64,000 nt of DNA from an uncultured SAR86 cluster bacterium (GTDB lineage Bacteria > Pseudomonadota > Gammaproteobacteria > Magnimaribacterales > D2472). This document shows, piece by piece, positions 1 to 10,382 of the stretch. Below the pieces are notes generated by a model. That model saw nothing but the letters and a program-made list of their open reading frames with translations. It did no database searches and was not told where the DNA came from. The position numbers were made by a program, and so were the translations under genes. Numbering within the stretch: the first letter of the stretch is position 1; every line of letters begins with the position of its first letter. Where the stretch lies: NCBI GenBank assembly GCA_902608115.1, contig CACLMT010000004.1:1-64000 (forward strand), read 5' to 3'.

Positions 1-1
1 A

Positions 2-676
2 CCAAATGCATTAAATCTAAAAAATTTATTTAATGTATTGCCCAATTTAGTGTGGACGAGTAATGGGCCCGTTGAACTTAATGAAATAGATATAACCTTA
101 CTATCTTCAAAAGTAAATAATATTAATTTTAGAATTAAATCTATAGATAAACTTCCAAGATTAACAGATTACATCATTCCAAAAGGCGTTCGAATTGCCG
201 ATACAAGCAGAGTTAGACTGGGAGCATATCTCAGCGAAGGTACAACTGTTATGCATGAAGGATTCGTAAATTTCAATTCTGGTACTCTAGGACCAGCAAT
301 GGTTGAGGGGAGGATTTCAGCAGGTGTTATTGTTGGAAAAAATTCAGATTTAGGGGGTGGGTCAAGTACCATGGGCACTCTTTCAGGCGGTAATAATAGA
401 AAGATATCTATTGGTGAAAATTGTCTTTTAGGTGCTAACTCTGGTCTAGGAATCCCTATAGGGGACAATTGCATTATTGAAGCTGGACTTTATCTTACAG
501 GAGGCTCCAAAGTCGAATTATTTAATAAGAAAAAAGAATCTCAAGGCATTGTTAAAGCATCTGAATTAGCAGGCAAAAATAACTTATTATTTCTTCGCAA
601 CTCTATTTCTGGTGCTATTGAAGCTAGGACTAATCTTAAGTCAGTTAAGTTAAATACTGAGTTACACAAAAACTAA
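2..676 (+). CDS. dapD: 2,3,4,5-tetrahydropyridine-2,6-dicarboxylate N-succinyltransferase, 5' end truncated by window edge
   Basis: Frame stays open to the left edge (PNALNLKNLFNVLPNLVWTSNGPVE...); left-handed beta-helix hexapeptide region RLGAYLSEGTTVMHEGFVNFNSGTLG typical of DapD; followed by dapE. Confidence 0.93.
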   Translation, partial: PNALNLKNLFNVLPNLVWTSNGPVELNEIDITLLSSKVNNINFRIKSIDKLPRLTDYIIPKGVRIADTSRVRLGAYLSEGTTVMHEGFVNFNSGTLGPAMVEGRISAGVIVGKNSDLGGGSSTMGTLSGGNNRKISIGENCLLGANSGLGIPIGDNCIIEAGLYLTGGSKVELFNKKKESQGIVKASELAGKNNLLFLRNSISGAIEARTNLKSVKLNTELHKN

Positions 677-679
677 TCG

Positions 680-1813
680 ATGTCTGCATTAGAAATAGCT
701 CAATCACTTATAAAAATTCAATCAATATCTCCTAATGATGCTGGATGTTTTGAAATAATCAAATCTGAGCTTTCTCCATTAGAATTTAATATAGAAAAAA
801 TTAAGATCCTAAATTCTGAAACCCTGATTGCAAAATTTGGAGATCAGGGAAAAGTATTTTGCTATCTTGGTCATACAGATGTTGTGCCAGCCGGACCCAT
901 AGAAAATTGGTCATCGCATCCATTTAAAGCAAAGATTGTTAATGATCAACTCATTGGGAGAGGTGCTGCTGATATGAAAGGAAGCGTTGCTGCATTCATT
1001 GAAGCTACAAAAAATTTTTTATCATCTAATCCAAATCCAGATTTTCAGATTTGGGTCATACTAACAAGCAATGAAGAAGGGGAACCCGGCGATGGAAAAA
1101 TAGACTCCTTTATGCAAAACCTATCTAAAGAAGGTCAAATCATTGATTATTGTCTGGTTGGAGAAGCAAGCTCCTCAATAAATGTTGGGGATGTGTTAAG
1201 AATTGGACGCAGAGGGTCTCTTAGTGGAAATTTAAAATTTATTGGAAAACAAGGTCATATTGCTTATCCAAATAAAGTGCTAAATCCAATTCTAGAAATT
1301 GGTCCAATAATCTCAGAATTGAAAGAAATGATTTGGGATAATGGAAATGAGCATTTTGATCCAACTTCATTTCAAATTTCTAACATAGATTCAGGTACTG
1401 GAGCCTCAAACGTAGTACCGGGTCACTTGAACATGCAATTTAATTTTAGATTTTCTCCAGAATCCTCATATGAATCTTTAAAAGAAAAATTCATTGATAT
1501 GCTTAAAAATTCTGCTTGTAAGTATGAAATTGAATGGACTCTTAATGCAAAGCCATATTTAACTAAAAAAACTAACTTATTAAATATTATTCAAAAAGCT
1601 CTTCTGGAGGTAAATGGCAAAGAAGCAATCATTGACAATGGTGGCGGCACATCAGATGGAAGGTGGGTTTCGCCTTCTGGCGCTGAAGTCATTGAGCTTG
1701 GGCCTAAAAATGCAACCATTCATCAAGTTGATGAAAAAATATCTTTAGAAGATTTAGAAAAACTTCAAGAAATTTATCAACAAATTCTAGTAAATCTCAA
1801 TCAAAATTTTTAG
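680..1813 (+). CDS. dapE: Succinyl-diaminopimelate desuccinylase
   Basis: M20 peptidase motifs GHTDVVPAGP, GRGAADMKGS, TSNEEGEPGDG; adjacent to dapD. Confidence 0.95.
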   Translation: MSALEIAQSLIKIQSISPNDAGCFEIIKSELSPLEFNIEKIKILNSETLIAKFGDQGKVFCYLGHTDVVPAGPIENWSSHPFKAKIVNDQLIGRGAADMKGSVAAFIEATKNFLSSNPNPDFQIWVILTSNEEGEPGDGKIDSFMQNLSKEGQIIDYCLVGEASSSINVGDVLRIGRRGSLSGNLKFIGKQGHIAYPNKVLNPILEIGPIISELKEMIWDNGNEHFDPTSFQISNIDSGTGASNVVPGHLNMQFNFRFSPESSYESLKEKFIDMLKNSACKYEIEWTLNAKPYLTKKTNLLNIIQKALLEVNGKEAIIDNGGGTSDGRWVSPSGAEVIELGPKNATIHQVDEKISLEDLEKLQEIYQQILVNLNQNF

Positions 1814-1867
1814 TTATTTCTTTCTGATTTAATTAGTCTAATCTTTATGAGTTTTTAGTTTATGAAA

Positions 1868-1898
1868 CCTGTCCATATTTTTTTAACAGGATTTTTTT
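1868..1898 (+). terminator. Candidate intrinsic terminator after dapE
   Basis: CCTGT...ACAGG 5-bp stem followed by ATTTTTTT, in the convergent dapE/POT gap; the stem is short. Confidence 0.4.
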
Positions 1899-1902
1899 CC
1901 TT

Positions 1903-3378
1903 TTAGTTGGCGCCATGCATTAATTTTTTTAGAAGAGGAGTAATAACTGCTAAGAATATCCCACAGCCTATCGCAATTAGCCCTACATCAGTATAAACAT
2001 CCATAAATGATTGCTTTTGGGCAAGAGTGAAAACATCTCCTGACTTTCCTGATGACTCTGATGCTGTAGCTCTGGCAATTAATCCAGCTACATAATTTCC
2101 AGCTGCAGATGCAAAAAACCACATCCCCATCATAAATCCAACAATTCTTTGTGGTGATAATTTAGTTACTGATGATAGCCCAACAGGAGATAAACATAAT
2201 TCTCCTAAAGTATGTAATAAATAAATTAATACAATCCAGAAGATTCCGGTTTGAAGACCTTCAGAAGATTTCATACCATAGACCAGTGCCAAAAATCCTA
2301 ATCCAACAAAAACAATACCAATTGAAAACTTAATTGGAGTAGAGGGCTCCATATTTCTTTTTGCAAGGGCTATCCATAACATAGCAAATAGAGGCGCAAT
2401 AGTAAAAATAAAGCCTGCATTCAAAGATTGAAACATGGATGCCGGGACTTCCCAACCAAACATGACTCTATCAACTCCTCTGTCAGTGAGGATATTTAAA
2501 GATGAGCCAGCTTGTTCAAAAAGTGCCCAAAAAATTAATGAGAATAAAATTAATATGCCTACAACTATTAATCGATCTCTCTCTTCAGGACCGCATCTAA
2601 ATAATGCATATAATAACCATGCTCCAATAAATACTGTACCAAACCCTCCTAAAAGTTGTCCTACAAGTTGTGAGTTTTGAACAAGAAACCATGTTGCCAA
2701 AACCATAAAAATGCCTGAGATATAAGCCCAATATTCATAACTTATTCCATTCATCTTTTCTAAATATTTGTTAGATGGTGGTTCTGCAAGACCTTCAAGA
2801 TATTTTTGACCCCATAGAAAAATTATTAAGCCAAATAACATTCCAATTCCAGCAGCACCAAATCCATAAGACCACCCGACTTGTTCTCCTAAGTAACCAC
2901 ATAAAAGAGTTGCTGTGAATGCACCTATATTTATACCCATATAAAAAATAGTAAAACCAGAGTCTCGTCTTGGATCACCCTCCTTATACAAGGCTCCAAC
3001 CATGGTAGAAATATTAGGCTTTAAGAATCCAACTCCAGATACAATTAAAGCAAGTGATAAATAAAATATTTGCTCGCTACTTTCGACAGTCATTCCTAAA
3101 TGACCAAAAACCAAGAGTATTGCTCCATAGGTGACTGCTTTTTTTGAACCTAAAATCTGATCAGCTATCATGCCACCAAAAACTGGCATGATATAAACCA
3201 AAGAGGTATATGCTCCATAAATTAAATAACTTGTTGCATCTGTAAATTCCCAATGTTTAGTCAAATAGAGAATTAGAAGAGCCCTCATTCCATAATATGA
3301 GAATCTCTCCCACATTTCTGTTGCAAAGCAAACAAATAAACCTTTAGGATGACCAAGAAAAGTGTTACTAGTATTCAT
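1903..3378 (-). CDS. POT/PTR family proton-dependent oligopeptide transporter (MFS)
   Basis: MWERFSYYGMRALLILYL, GGMIADQILGSKKAV and FYMGINIGAF are PTR2 signatures; multiple TM segments. Confidence 0.93.
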   Translation of the reverse strand: MNTSNTFLGHPKGLFVCFATEMWERFSYYGMRALLILYLTKHWEFTDATSYLIYGAYTSLVYIMPVFGGMIADQILGSKKAVTYGAILLVFGHLGMTVESSEQIFYLSLALIVSGVGFLKPNISTMVGALYKEGDPRRDSGFTIFYMGINIGAFTATLLCGYLGEQVGWSYGFGAAGIGMLFGLIIFLWGQKYLEGLAEPPSNKYLEKMNGISYEYWAYISGIFMVLATWFLVQNSQLVGQLLGGFGTVFIGAWLLYALFRCGPEERDRLIVVGILILFSLIFWALFEQAGSSLNILTDRGVDRVMFGWEVPASMFQSLNAGFIFTIAPLFAMLWIALAKRNMEPSTPIKFSIGIVFVGLGFLALVYGMKSSEGLQTGIFWIVLIYLLHTLGELCLSPVGLSSVTKLSPQRIVGFMMGMWFFASAAGNYVAGLIARATASESSGKSGDVFTLAQKQSFMDVYTDVGLIAIGCGIFLAVITPLLKKLMHGAN

Positions 3379-3419
3379 GTTATTTGAGTTATGATTTAGG
3401 AGAATACTATATCAAACTA

Positions 3420-3833
3420 ATGGAAAAAACACCTGATGTTGGACCCTTCTTGAGAATCATTGCCTCAATCTATGATTGTTTTTTACTCCTAGGTGTTTGG
3501 TTTGTTATCGGTTCAGTAGCTCTTTGGTTAAATGGAGGAAATATTCTTCACCCTGCCCTTGGTAGCTTACTGGTATTTGTAAGCGCTTGGGCCTTTTTTG
3601 CAATCTTTTGGATAAAATATGGCCAAACTCTAGGCATGCAAGTGTGGAAAATTAAAATTATTAACGATGAACCAGGTCACTCAAATATCACCTTAAAACA
3701 AACTTTTTTAAGATATTTAGTAAATTGTGGAATGCTAGCCTTGTTAGGTATGCCGCTATTTCTAATCTATGTCGACCCAAAAAAACTAGCAGTTAACGAT
3801 ATCTTATCAAAGACAAAATTAATTAAAGTTTAA
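3420..3833 (+). CDS. RDD family membrane protein
   Basis: RDD-like hydrophobic domain (FLRIIASIYDCFLLLGVWFV...GQTLGMQVWKIKI). The ORF track starts at TTG 3384; ATG 3420 (MEKTPDVGPF) looks more likely. Confidence 0.75.
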   Translation: MEKTPDVGPFLRIIASIYDCFLLLGVWFVIGSVALWLNGGNILHPALGSLLVFVSAWAFFAIFWIKYGQTLGMQVWKIKIINDEPGHSNITLKQTFLRYLVNCGMLALLGMPLFLIYVDPKKLAVNDILSKTKLIKV

Positions 3834-4861
3834 ATTCTTTTATACAGAATTGCGCCACTACCAAACAATACAATTATTGGTAATAAATAAGCAAACAAGA
3901 TTGGCCACTGGTAAGTAATGAAAGAGGTGATGCTAAGATCTTTGAATAGATCATAGATTAATCCAATAAAAATACCGATAACAATTTGCCTACCAACACC
4001 ACCGGAGCGAACGAATCCAAACATTAGACTTCCTGCTAAAAAGATAATGGCAATAACTGAAAAAGGTAATAAAATTTTTGAATAGATTGCTGACATGATC
4101 AGTTGAGAATCTTTATCATACCCTGTGCTTAGATAATCTCCTTTCAACTGATACAAAGAACTAATAGTTAGCCGATCTAACTTTTGAGAAGAAATATTTG
4201 AAGCAGGATTAAATGAAAGAACAATTTGATCATTATTTTGATTAAGGTTATCAATAATAATATTACCGTCTTGATAGCGTCCTTTAATAAATTGATTGGC
4301 ACTAACAACCCTTCCTTGTTCATCAAACTGTATCACCTGAATATTCTCTAAATTTTTTTCATCTTTAAAATTTGCTCCAATCAATGATAAATCTTCCAGT
4401 TGCCATGTGAGACTATCAGACGATGTAATTAATTCCTCTTGGGCATGTGCCTCGTTTAAGCTTGCAGACTTTGACATATTAATAAATAACAATTCATCCA
4501 TGGCAATTATTGTAAAAGCCAAAATTAAAGGACCCATTCCAGCCATTAATACAATTTTTGCAGGTGAAAATCCTGATGACCTTAAAAAAATTAAATTTCC
4601 TTGTTGGTTAAAAATTGATAAAGAAATTAAAGTTCCAATAAGCACTGAACTTTCTAAATAATCTAAGCCTTTATGTGGTTGCTCCATTAAGACTGCAGAA
4701 AATAAAGAAAAAATATTTCTATAATCAACTAAATTCTCTAATTCCATTACAAAGGTAATCAAAAAATCTAGGAAAATAATAGTGAGCCAAACAAAAATGG
4801 AAATATATAAACTTTTTAAAATTAAGTGCTTGCCATAAGTGGTAAAAATACCCTCTCTCAT
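3830..4861 (-). CDS. lptG: LPS export ABC transporter permease LptG
   Basis: YjgP/YjgQ-like protein directly after lptF. Start reassigned to ATG 4861 (MREGIFTTYGKHLI), giving a 4-nt ATGA overlap with the lptF stop. Confidence 0.87.
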   Translation of the reverse strand: MREGIFTTYGKHLILKSLYISIFVWLTIIFLDFLITFVMELENLVDYRNIFSLFSAVLMEQPHKGLDYLESSVLIGTLISLSIFNQQGNLIFLRSSGFSPAKIVLMAGMGPLILAFTIIAMDELLFINMSKSASLNEAHAQEELITSSDSLTWQLEDLSLIGANFKDEKNLENIQVIQFDEQGRVVSANQFIKGRYQDGNIIIDNLNQNNDQIVLSFNPASNISSQKLDRLTISSLYQLKGDYLSTGYDKDSQLIMSAIYSKILLPFSVIAIIFLAGSLMFGFVRSGGVGRQIVIGIFIGLIYDLFKDLSITSFITYQWPILFAYLLPIIVLFGSGAILYKRI

Positions 4862-5976
4862 GAACTTAACCATATAAGTAATGCAAAAATGATAAAAATA
4901 ATTGCCGAGATTTGCAGCCTCGATGATTGAGCTAAAATTTGAATATTTGCTCTTCCATCTGATAAATACATAAAAGTTCCAAACAAGAGAAAAATAACAT
5001 GTACTGGCCACAATCCTATATAAAGAAAATTAAGGGAATTTGAATAACTCTCTCTAAATACAACCAATAGACTAAGATATATAATATAAATTAAAACACC
5101 TGTAACTAAACTCCCTTCTCTTCCAACCCTAGGTTTTGATTTACCAAAAATAAAGCTTAAAAGCATCAGAGCAAATAACATCAAGGGGATACTTGCATTC
5201 CATTGGGACTCAATAAAACTGGACGATTGTTTGAAATCTAATAATTTTGAAAGACTTAAGCTATTTGAATCAGAATTTATTGAATGCGTTAGATCGTTAA
5301 AAGATGCATTAATATTAGTTGAACTATTAAGATTTGGATAAATCGATCCATTTTGAAAATTTAAAATCATCTCATTGTTGAAATTTAATATCTCAAGATG
5401 TTCTGCCTTTATCAAAGACAATAAAGAATCCTTATTAACAAAAAACGTAACATTATTCATTAAGTTATTATCTTGTGAATCAAAGTAAAGGTAACTGTGC
5501 TTATTATCTAAATTAATCAAGGTTTTAGATTTCAACAATTTCAATCTATCTTCATATGACTGTTCTGCAATTAAATTTTTTGATAATGATTTTGAATAAG
5601 GTCCTACAAAAATACTTAGCAAAGAACACAAAATAAAAATTACCAATAAAAATGGTGTTAGATATTTCATTAGTTTGATCCTTGAAACACCTGCAGAAAA
5701 ATATGCATATATTCCATTTGAGTTATAGAGCTCTGATACCACCATCAGTAAACTCAAGAAAAACGCAAAAGGAATAAGCAATGATAAAAAATCTGGAAGG
5801 CGAAGAGCAATAACAGAAAAAATAATATTTGGGTTTAAACTGCCTGCTGCAGCTTGTTCAAAATACCCTACCAAACGAGAAGAAAAAATTAATCCTGTTA
5901 AAATTAACAAAATCGCAAGAAAGCCTTTAATAACCTGAGTATTTAAATGAATTGCAAGAATATTCTTTTTATACAT
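4858..5976 (-). CDS. lptF: LPS export ABC transporter permease LptF
   Basis: YjgP/YjgQ-type permease topology; divergent from pepA as in many gammaproteobacteria. Confidence 0.87.
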   Translation of the reverse strand: MYKKNILAIHLNTQVIKGFLAILLILTGLIFSSRLVGYFEQAAAGSLNPNIIFSVIALRLPDFLSLLIPFAFFLSLLMVVSELYNSNGIYAYFSAGVSRIKLMKYLTPFLLVIFILCSLLSIFVGPYSKSLSKNLIAEQSYEDRLKLLKSKTLINLDNKHSYLYFDSQDNNLMNNVTFFVNKDSLLSLIKAEHLEILNFNNEMILNFQNGSIYPNLNSSTNINASFNDLTHSINSDSNSLSLSKLLDFKQSSSFIESQWNASIPLMLFALMLLSFIFGKSKPRVGREGSLVTGVLIYIIYLSLLVVFRESYSNSLNFLYIGLWPVHVIFLLFGTFMYLSDGRANIQILAQSSRLQISAIIFIIFALLIWLSS

Positions 5977-6042
5977 GCCTTTAGCGATCTTGATGCATTA
6001 CAATAAATATCTTATCAGTAATTTTTACTAGGAGATGGATTT

Positions 6043-7557
6043 ATGACTTACAAAGTCTTATCGAGCATAGCAACCAAGAGCGTTAATTCGGCTGAGCTTT
6101 TAAAGATTAGAACAGATTTGTTAATCATTGGTGTTAATAAAAAAACAACATCTGCAATTGAGCTAAAAAGTCTTAAGAACTCGGCAAAATCATTAATTAC
6201 TCAATCTATAAGAGAAATCAATAATGGTTCAAGAAAATCTATTTTTTTACCAACACCAGAAAGATTAAAAGCAAAGAATTTATTGCTTATAAAAGAACCA
6301 AAACCTAAAGCCGCAAGCTTTCTATGGATTAAATATTTTTCTGAAATTATGAATCTAGCTAAATCTTCAAAAGCAAAGGATTTTGCATTTCTTGTAACTT
6401 CAGCAACTCCTAAAACAATTGATCTAAATTGGCTTTCAGAAATTAGTGCAAGAACATTTGAGGCCTCAGCGTATACATTTAACGCAACAAAAAATAAAAC
6501 AGTTGTTCCTGTTTCTGTAAAAAAAGGTTCTTTATTATTTGGTGGGCTTACCTCTGCAAAATTAAAATCTGTTAAAGCATCAGTAATTACTGGTCATGCA
6601 GTTGGCGAAGGTATGAATGCCGCTAAACACTTAGGAGATCTACCAGCAAATCACTGCACACCAAGAATTATTGAACGTAAAACAAAAGCTCTTAAAAAAC
6701 ATTTTCCTGCATTAAAGATCTCAAGTCTAAATGAAAAAGACCTTGCTAAACTAAAGATGGGTTCTTATCTTTCTGTTGCCAAAGGTAGTGATGAACCCCC
6801 GAGAATGATGGTAATTGAATATAAAGGAGGACCTAAACATAAACAACCACTTGCCCTAGTGGGAAAAGGAATTACTTTTGATACTGGAGGAATCTCATTA
6901 AAACCTGGGTCTGCAATGGATGAAATGAAATGGGATATGTGTGGCGCTGCATCTGTATTTGGTGTTATGCAAACTCTTGCAAGATTAAAAGCAAAAGTTA
7001 ACATTGTTGGGCTAATGGTCTGCGCAGAAAATATGCCCTCTGCCAGAGCTACAAAACCTGGAGATGTAGTGACTTCAATGTCAGGTCAAACCATAGAAAT
7101 TTTGAATACGGATGCTGAAGGAAGATTAATACTTTGTGATGCTTTAACCTATGCTAAAAAATTCAAACCTAGTCATGTGATAGATATGGCGACTTTAACT
7201 GGTGCTGTTGTAATAGCACTTGGAAGCCCGGCTTCTGGTGTTATGGCAAATAATCAACCTTTGGCAGATAAAATTCTTGCAGCCGGCGAAGCTTCTGGTG
7301 ATAGAGCCTGGCAACTACCACTTTGGGAAGAGTATGAACATTGCACAAAAACAAATTTTGCAGACCTTGCTAATATAGGAGGAGGAAGAGAAGCTGGAAC
7401 AATTAAGGCAGCATCCTTCCTATCAAATTTCACCAAAGATTATAAATGGGCTCACATTGATATAGCTGCTAGCGCTTGGAATAGTGGAACAAAAAAAGGT
7501 GGTACAGGAAGACCAGTTCCACTATTAGCTGAATTAATTTTAAAAGGAAATCTATAA
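6043..7557 (+). CDS. pepA: Leucyl aminopeptidase (M17)
   Basis: M17 signature NTDAEGRLILCDAL; metal site VGKGITFDTGGISLKPG. Confidence 0.96.
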   Translation: MTYKVLSSIATKSVNSAELLKIRTDLLIIGVNKKTTSAIELKSLKNSAKSLITQSIREINNGSRKSIFLPTPERLKAKNLLLIKEPKPKAASFLWIKYFSEIMNLAKSSKAKDFAFLVTSATPKTIDLNWLSEISARTFEASAYTFNATKNKTVVPVSVKKGSLLFGGLTSAKLKSVKASVITGHAVGEGMNAAKHLGDLPANHCTPRIIERKTKALKKHFPALKISSLNEKDLAKLKMGSYLSVAKGSDEPPRMMVIEYKGGPKHKQPLALVGKGITFDTGGISLKPGSAMDEMKWDMCGAASVFGVMQTLARLKAKVNIVGLMVCAENMPSARATKPGDVVTSMSGQTIEILNTDAEGRLILCDALTYAKKFKPSHVIDMATLTGAVVIALGSPASGVMANNQPLADKILAAGEASGDRAWQLPLWEEYEHCTKTNFADLANIGGGREAGTIKAASFLSNFTKDYKWAHIDIAASAWNSGTKKGGTGRPVPLLAELILKGNL

Positions 7558-7589
7558 TCCTTGGATAAATACAATTAACTGGATGTTTG

Positions 7590-10382
7590 ATGGATAAGAA
7601 GCCATATGATCCTTCAGAGATAGAAAAAAAACTCTATCAAGAATGGGAATCCTCTGGTCTTTTTAAACCAGGAACAGACCAAAATACCTATTCATTAGCA
7701 ATTCCTCCACCGAATGTTACTGGTACGCTACATATGGGGCATGGATTTCAAAGTGCCATCATGGATTGTCTAATTCGATATCACCGAATGTCTGGTAAAA
7801 ATACTTTTTGGCAAGTAGGCACAGATCATGCGGGAATTGCAACTGAAATGGTTGTTGAACATCTTTTAAATACTAAAGGTAAATCAAAAGCAGGCATAGG
7901 TAGGGAAGCATTTGAAAAAGAAGTTTGGAACTGGAAGAAATACTCTGGTAACAAAATCACTTCTCAGCTCAGTCGGTTAGGATCTAGCCTAGATTGGAGC
8001 TCTGAAAGATTTACATTGGATGATGAGTATCAACACGCTGTACTAAGCGCATTTATACAATTGTTTGATGAAGGTCTTATTTATCAAGGCAAACGGCTAG
8101 TAAACTGGGACCCTGTTCTTGAAACCTCTCTGTCAGACTTAGAGGTTATCAATAAAGATTTAAACATTAAAATTTGGGAAATTAAGTATCAGCTTGAGGA
8201 AACTGATGAGTTCGTCACTGTCGCTACCACCAGACCCGAGACTCTTTTCGGAGATATGGCTCTGGCCGTAAACCCACAAGATGAAAGGTTTGCACATCTA
8301 GTCGGTAAGAATGCTGCCATACCCTTATGCGATAGGGTTATCCCTATTGTTGTAGATGACTATGTAGATCCAGAATTTGGTACAGGTATTGTCAAGATAA
8401 CTCCTGGCCATGATTTCAATGATTATGAAATAGGTAAAAGACATGGTCTCCACATGGGTGACAACGCACAGTGTCACACTGGTGATGAAGCTGCATTTGA
8501 TCCTATTTCAATCCTAAATAAAAGTGTTGAAATAATTGGCGTTGCTCCAAAAAAATTCCATGGTATGGATAGGTTTGAAGCTCGTAAGGTGTTATTAGAG
8601 GATCTGAAAAAAGAAAAACTTTTGGTATCTGAAAACGAAAATGAGAGCACTCTGCCCTATGGAGATAGATCAGATCAAATTCTTGAGCCGCTGTTAACCG
8701 ATCAATGGTATGTCGATGCTAAAACTTTGGCCAAGCCAGCCATTGAAGCAGTCAAATCAAAAGAAATACAGTTTGTACCTGCCAATTGGGAAAAAACCTA
8801 TTTCCAATGGATGAATAATATTCAGGATTGGTGCATCAGCCGACAGTTATGGTGGGGTCATAGAATTCCAATTTGGTACGATGAATCTAATAAGCCTTTT
8901 GCAGGATTTTCTGAGGAAGATGTTAGGGAAAAGCATAGTTTGAAAGGAAAACTGCGCCAAGAGGAAGATGTTTTAGATACCTGGTTCTCATCAAGCCTTT
9001 GGACATTTGCAACCATGGGATGGCCTGAAAAAAATGAAAAATTAAGACTCTTTCATCCAACAACCACTTTGGTTACCGGTTTTGACATTATCTTTTTTTG
9101 GGTTGCTCGAATGATCATGATGACAAAGCACTTCATGAAAGAAGTACCATTTAAAGAGGTCTATATTACAGGACTTATTAAAGATGAAAATGGGCAGAAA
9201 ATGTCCAAATCAAAAGGAAATATTCTTGATCCAATCGATCTAATTGATGGCGTATCACTTGAAGAATTAATTGCAAAAAGAACTGAAGGCATGATGCAGC
9301 CCAAACTTAAAGAAATAATTATTAAACAAACAAATAAACAGTTCCCTAATGGCATTGAAGGCTATGGAACGGATGCTTTGCGATATACCTATTACTCACT
9401 AGCTTCTCCAGGCAGAAATATTAATTTTGATATCGGCAGAATCAAAGGCTACAGAAATTTCTGTAATAAAATCTGGAATGCTTTTCGATTTATTGAAATG
9501 CAGGCAACCAACCACGATTATCAATCTAGAAATGGTTCATCAGATATCTTATCCGATTGGATGGGGTCCAAAATCCAATATACTTCTGAGAATTGCAAAG
9601 CACATATTAAAAATTATCGATTTGATCTAGCCTCAGAAGAAATATATGAATTGGTCTGGTCAAATTTTTGTGATTGGTACATAGAATTTAACAAAGTAGC
9701 TATCCAGAAATCTGAGAGCAGCAATCAAACCAACAATTTAATAAGTAATTTGATAGGAAACTTTTACAGCATTCTAGAATTGTTACATCCTTTCATGCCG
9801 TTCATTACAGAGGAACTCTCTTCCAAGTTAGCTTCACTAGCTAAAAAAGAAAAATCAGGCTTTTTAGTTCAGAGTGGTTTTGCTCATGCTAGACCATCAA
9901 ATAAAAAGACTGAAAAACAAGTAGATGAAATCATTAATATTATTTCTGCTCTAAGGGTGATAAGGGCAGAAAATTTGAACATTAAAAATGAGACCTTACA
10001 TCTTATTATTTCAACTGATATGAGCCCTGATATGCAATCTGTGGTTGTAAAACAAGAAGTTATTATTGCGGGTATTGCAAAAATAGATGGAATTGAATTT
10101 ACCGATGAAATCCCAGAAGAATCAATTGAAAAAACAATGAGTGGATACAAAATTATTATCCCATTGGGAGGATTAATTGATCCTGAAGAAGAATTGACGC
10201 GACTTCAAAAAGAACTCTCAGATACTGAGAATGACATTAAGATTATTAGCTCAAAGCTAGCCAATGAACAATTTGTTGCTAAAGCTCCAGAAGCTGTAAT
10301 TAACAAAGAGAAAGAAAAACTTGTTAATGCAAACAAAAAAAAATCAATGATTGAAAGCAGCTTATTGAAAATTAATTCTTAA
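7590..10382 (+). CDS. valS: Valyl-tRNA synthetase
   Basis: PPPNVTGTLHMGH (HIGH) and KMSKSKGN (KMSKS) motifs; C-terminal coiled-coil; ATG at 7590 just inside the track start (TTG 7587). Confidence 0.97.
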   Translation: MDKKPYDPSEIEKKLYQEWESSGLFKPGTDQNTYSLAIPPPNVTGTLHMGHGFQSAIMDCLIRYHRMSGKNTFWQVGTDHAGIATEMVVEHLLNTKGKSKAGIGREAFEKEVWNWKKYSGNKITSQLSRLGSSLDWSSERFTLDDEYQHAVLSAFIQLFDEGLIYQGKRLVNWDPVLETSLSDLEVINKDLNIKIWEIKYQLEETDEFVTVATTRPETLFGDMALAVNPQDERFAHLVGKNAAIPLCDRVIPIVVDDYVDPEFGTGIVKITPGHDFNDYEIGKRHGLHMGDNAQCHTGDEAAFDPISILNKSVEIIGVAPKKFHGMDRFEARKVLLEDLKKEKLLVSENENESTLPYGDRSDQILEPLLTDQWYVDAKTLAKPAIEAVKSKEIQFVPANWEKTYFQWMNNIQDWCISRQLWWGHRIPIWYDESNKPFAGFSEEDVREKHSLKGKLRQEEDVLDTWFSSSLWTFATMGWPEKNEKLRLFHPTTTLVTGFDIIFFWVARMIMMTKHFMKEVPFKEVYITGLIKDENGQKMSKSKGNILDPIDLIDGVSLEELIAKRTEGMMQPKLKEIIIKQTNKQFPNGIEGYGTDALRYTYYSLASPGRNINFDIGRIKGYRNFCNKIWNAFRFIEMQATNHDYQSRNGSSDILSDWMGSKIQYTSENCKAHIKNYRFDLASEEIYELVWSNFCDWYIEFNKVAIQKSESSNQTNNLISNLIGNFYSILELLHPFMPFITEELSSKLASLAKKEKSGFLVQSGFAHARPSNKKTEKQVDEIINIISALRVIRAENLNIKNETLHLIISTDMSPDMQSVVVKQEVIIAGIAKIDGIEFTDEIPEESIEKTMSGYKIIIPLGGLIDPEEELTRLQKELSDTENDIKIISSKLANEQFVAKAPEAVINKEKEKLVNANKKKSMIESSLLKINS

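Noticed and set aside
169-474. 101-aa minus ORF inside dapD
   Set aside because: Antisense to a well-supported gene; no recognisable domain
2435-2680. 81-aa plus ORF inside the POT transporter
   Set aside because: Antisense shadow ORF; no initiation signal or domain
4862-5011. N-terminal extension of the LptG ORF (MASTCYFSLVWNF...)
   Set aside because: Lies entirely in lptF in another frame; ATG 4861 gives a standard ATGA overlap
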